Source: Buddleja alternifolia
Taxonomy: Eukaryota; Streptophyta; Magnoliopsida; Lamiales; Scrophulariaceae
DNA length: 64,000 nt
Direction: 5' to 3'
NCBI GenBank assembly: GCA_019426215.1
Contig: CM033399.1
Location: 35,225,022 to 35,289,021 of the forward strand
Position numbers and translations under genes: made by a program. Of the stretch, positions 62,156 through 64,000 are shown piece after piece; positions within the stretch are counted from its first letter, which is position 1; each line of letters opens with the position of its first letter. The notes under the pieces were generated by a model that did no database searches, was not told the origin of the DNA, and saw nothing but the letters and a program-made list of their open reading frames with translations.

Positions 62156-62829
62156 ATGGTGTGGTTGATACAAATAACAGATGCGTCGACAGATGACTCC
62201 AAAGGCAGGAGCATATTAAAAACTTACTTCTATATTGGATACCTTTCTCTCCCATTAGCGTTACCATCCCACCTTTTGGTGCCTCTCCATCACCATTAGC
62301 CTTATGAAAATATTTGTTCGCCACAATCCATTGTGTATCCTTTTTTTTTCCCCTAAATCCATTGTGTATACCTTATCACTTCTTTTTGTTAATTTTGTAT
62401 ACCTCATTACTGATTCACCTCAAAAACAATGATTCCACTTAATTTAAACGTGTATAAAGTATAAACAAAAGCACCAGTGTGGTATCACCCGTCACTATGC
62501 TAATTAACAAAATGCAGCAAATATGTCAACTATGAGGTTACACCAGACTTATGAACAATACTTTTATTACTAGCAGTAACTATAGCAAGAAGATATGGTT
62601 AAAATGTCCATTGATATCTATTAGCATTAATAGCACACAAGTCATCAGAGAAAATTGTAACGGCAGAAGAAGATATCCAGCGTGTAACATGTGAGCAATG
62701 CCATTAATTTACAAGTTAACATGGATTGAGAGTTCAAGGAATGCTAGAAATAGAAAATGTCCTTAATTACACATATTAGAAATCAACTAGACATTCTATG
62801 TTACATATTTCTCTTCCTACAATACGACA

Positions 62830-63335
62830 GTATCATGGAAACTTTATCTGAACTATACATTTAGACCCCTCCGCACAATAAAAAGAAAATCAAAGTAGCT
62901 TGGAACCCTAAGTATGGCATTTTGATCACACATTATGGAGATATTTTATTTATTCTTAATCTTTGATACAATAACTGACCGCATCAAGCATTGTAACTTT
63001 TCAATTCTAGATAAAATGTCTGGTTTTCAGTCATGGAAACCTTATCTGAACTATACGTTTAGACCCCTCCGCACAATAAAAAGAAAATCAAAGCAGCTTG
63101 GAACACTAAGTATGGCATTTTGATCGCACATTATGGAGATGTGTTGCTTATTCTGAATCTTTGATACAATAACTGATCGCATCCAGCATTGTAATGTTCA
63201 ATTCTCGACAGAATGTCTAGGTTTCAGTCATAAAAAACTTTATCTGAACTAAACATTACGACCCCTCCACGCAATAAAAAGAAAATCAAAGCAGCTTGGA
63301 ACAGTAAGTATGGCATTTTGATCGCACATAAAGTG
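62830..63335. repeat. 198-bp tandem repeat, about 2.6 copies
   Basis: Units are anchored at 62841, 63039 and 63237 (ACYTTATCTGAACTA...), each followed by GACCCCTCC, CAATAAAAAGAAAATCAAAG and AAGTATGGCATTTTGATC. Copies differ at several percent of positions. The unit length is in the satellite range, but the array is short. Confidence 0.9.
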
Positions 63336-64000
63336 CCTACGCAAAATGCTGATGACTGAAAGCTCGTAGCTGCATCATTAAGATATGCAATAAACAATAA
63401 ACGGGGCCAGATAAGTTCAGTTATTGAGGAAAGTCGAGGCAAAATAGACATATTTTTCTCTAATCAACCCACCCTGTGTCATGCCAGAGGAAGTAGAACA
63501 AAATGATAGAACACGACAAATTTTACTTTGACGAGGCCACATTGATTTGACATCTTAGTAGATGTAACCAAATTACTGATTTAAGCACTTCAACAATTTC
63601 GACGTAATTCAATAATCTCGACAAATAATGAGTCTGGTCGACTTCATTGGGCAAAATCTCAAATTTGGTGATTTAAACTTTACACTTTCAATTACTCAAA
63701 GAATCCTAATCAGTGACTAACCAATTCTATCCAATCAAGACATGCCAATCTTATTTAACTACTTAATCTGAGTTTTTTTTTTTTTTTACCATTTCTATAT
63801 ATTAAACTAGGTCAACAAAAAGTTTTTGAACTATATAATGAGATGTGAAATTCCTAAATACAAAATATTAATTACATTTTAGTCTCAAACACGTAATAAA
63901 GGAACAACAAGAAATTATGAACAACAGTTAACCGAAAATAGTCATTTTAGTGTAAATTAACAAAGTAAAGTTAGCGGAAAACACAAAAGGAGAGGCGTAG
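63336..64000. other. Gene-free AT-rich sequence to the window end
   Basis: No exon, RNA gene or repeat recognised. Confidence 0.4.

Noticed and set aside
61822..62324. Long overlapping minus-strand frames with repeated SIFDTIEVA-type peptides
   Set aside because: They are translations of the 52-bp minisatellite. All three frames stay open only because the unit lacks stops, and the frame shifts with each unit.

Overview
The window is nuclear DNA from a flowering plant, most likely a core eudicot. It is AT-rich, its genes are split by many GT-AG introns, and the spaces between genes are packed with retrotransposon, LINE, SINE and MITE remains. I cannot name the species from the sequence alone.

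Layout. 1-3187: decayed Ty1/copia element with its 3' LTR. 3535-3738: a lone plastid-type first exon. 3981-5631: Mutator-like MITE with a LINE 3' end inside it, part of which was later duplicated in tandem. 6402-13414 (-): complete 16-exon plasma-membrane H+-ATPase gene (954 aa). 13415-20414: gene-free, with a G-run tract, a SINE, a MULE-type MITE and an hAT-like element. 20415-29152 (-): 11-exon KAKU4-like nuclear-envelope gene (565 aa) carrying transposon remains in its first intron. 29153-33700: MITEs and a SINE. 35054-36780 (+): DUF1644 gene. 37919-39071: MULE-type element with long TIRs. 39628-41992 (-): REI1-like 60S ribosome biogenesis factor. 43917-46112 (-): MBR-type RING-H2 E3 ligase. 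47460-53370: gene-free, with two SINEs. 53402-54685 (+): calmodulin-binding-domain protein. 56321-56524 (+): 67-aa protein with two CxxC pairs. 57533-59366 (-): PTRHD1-like peptidyl-tRNA hydrolase. 60839-61313 (-): unidentified two-exon fragment. 61909-62155 and about 62830-63335: two tandem-repeat arrays.

I joined the exons of the multi-exon genes by eye using splice sites and reading-frame phase. Every join listed keeps the frame, and the total lengths match the families. The genes do not form one pathway. What links them is conserved order: from memory, DUF1644, REIL1, KAKU4 and an MBR-type RING gene lie together in Arabidopsis (around At4g31410-31450), and REIL2 lies beside an H+-ATPase gene (At2g24500/At2g24520). 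The window therefore looks like an ancestral eudicot block.

The most interesting signal is in the repeats. Two tRNA-derived SINEs and two LINE 3' ends share the same 3' tail, which suggests a SINE-LINE partnership. I found no evidence of an entirely new biological system.
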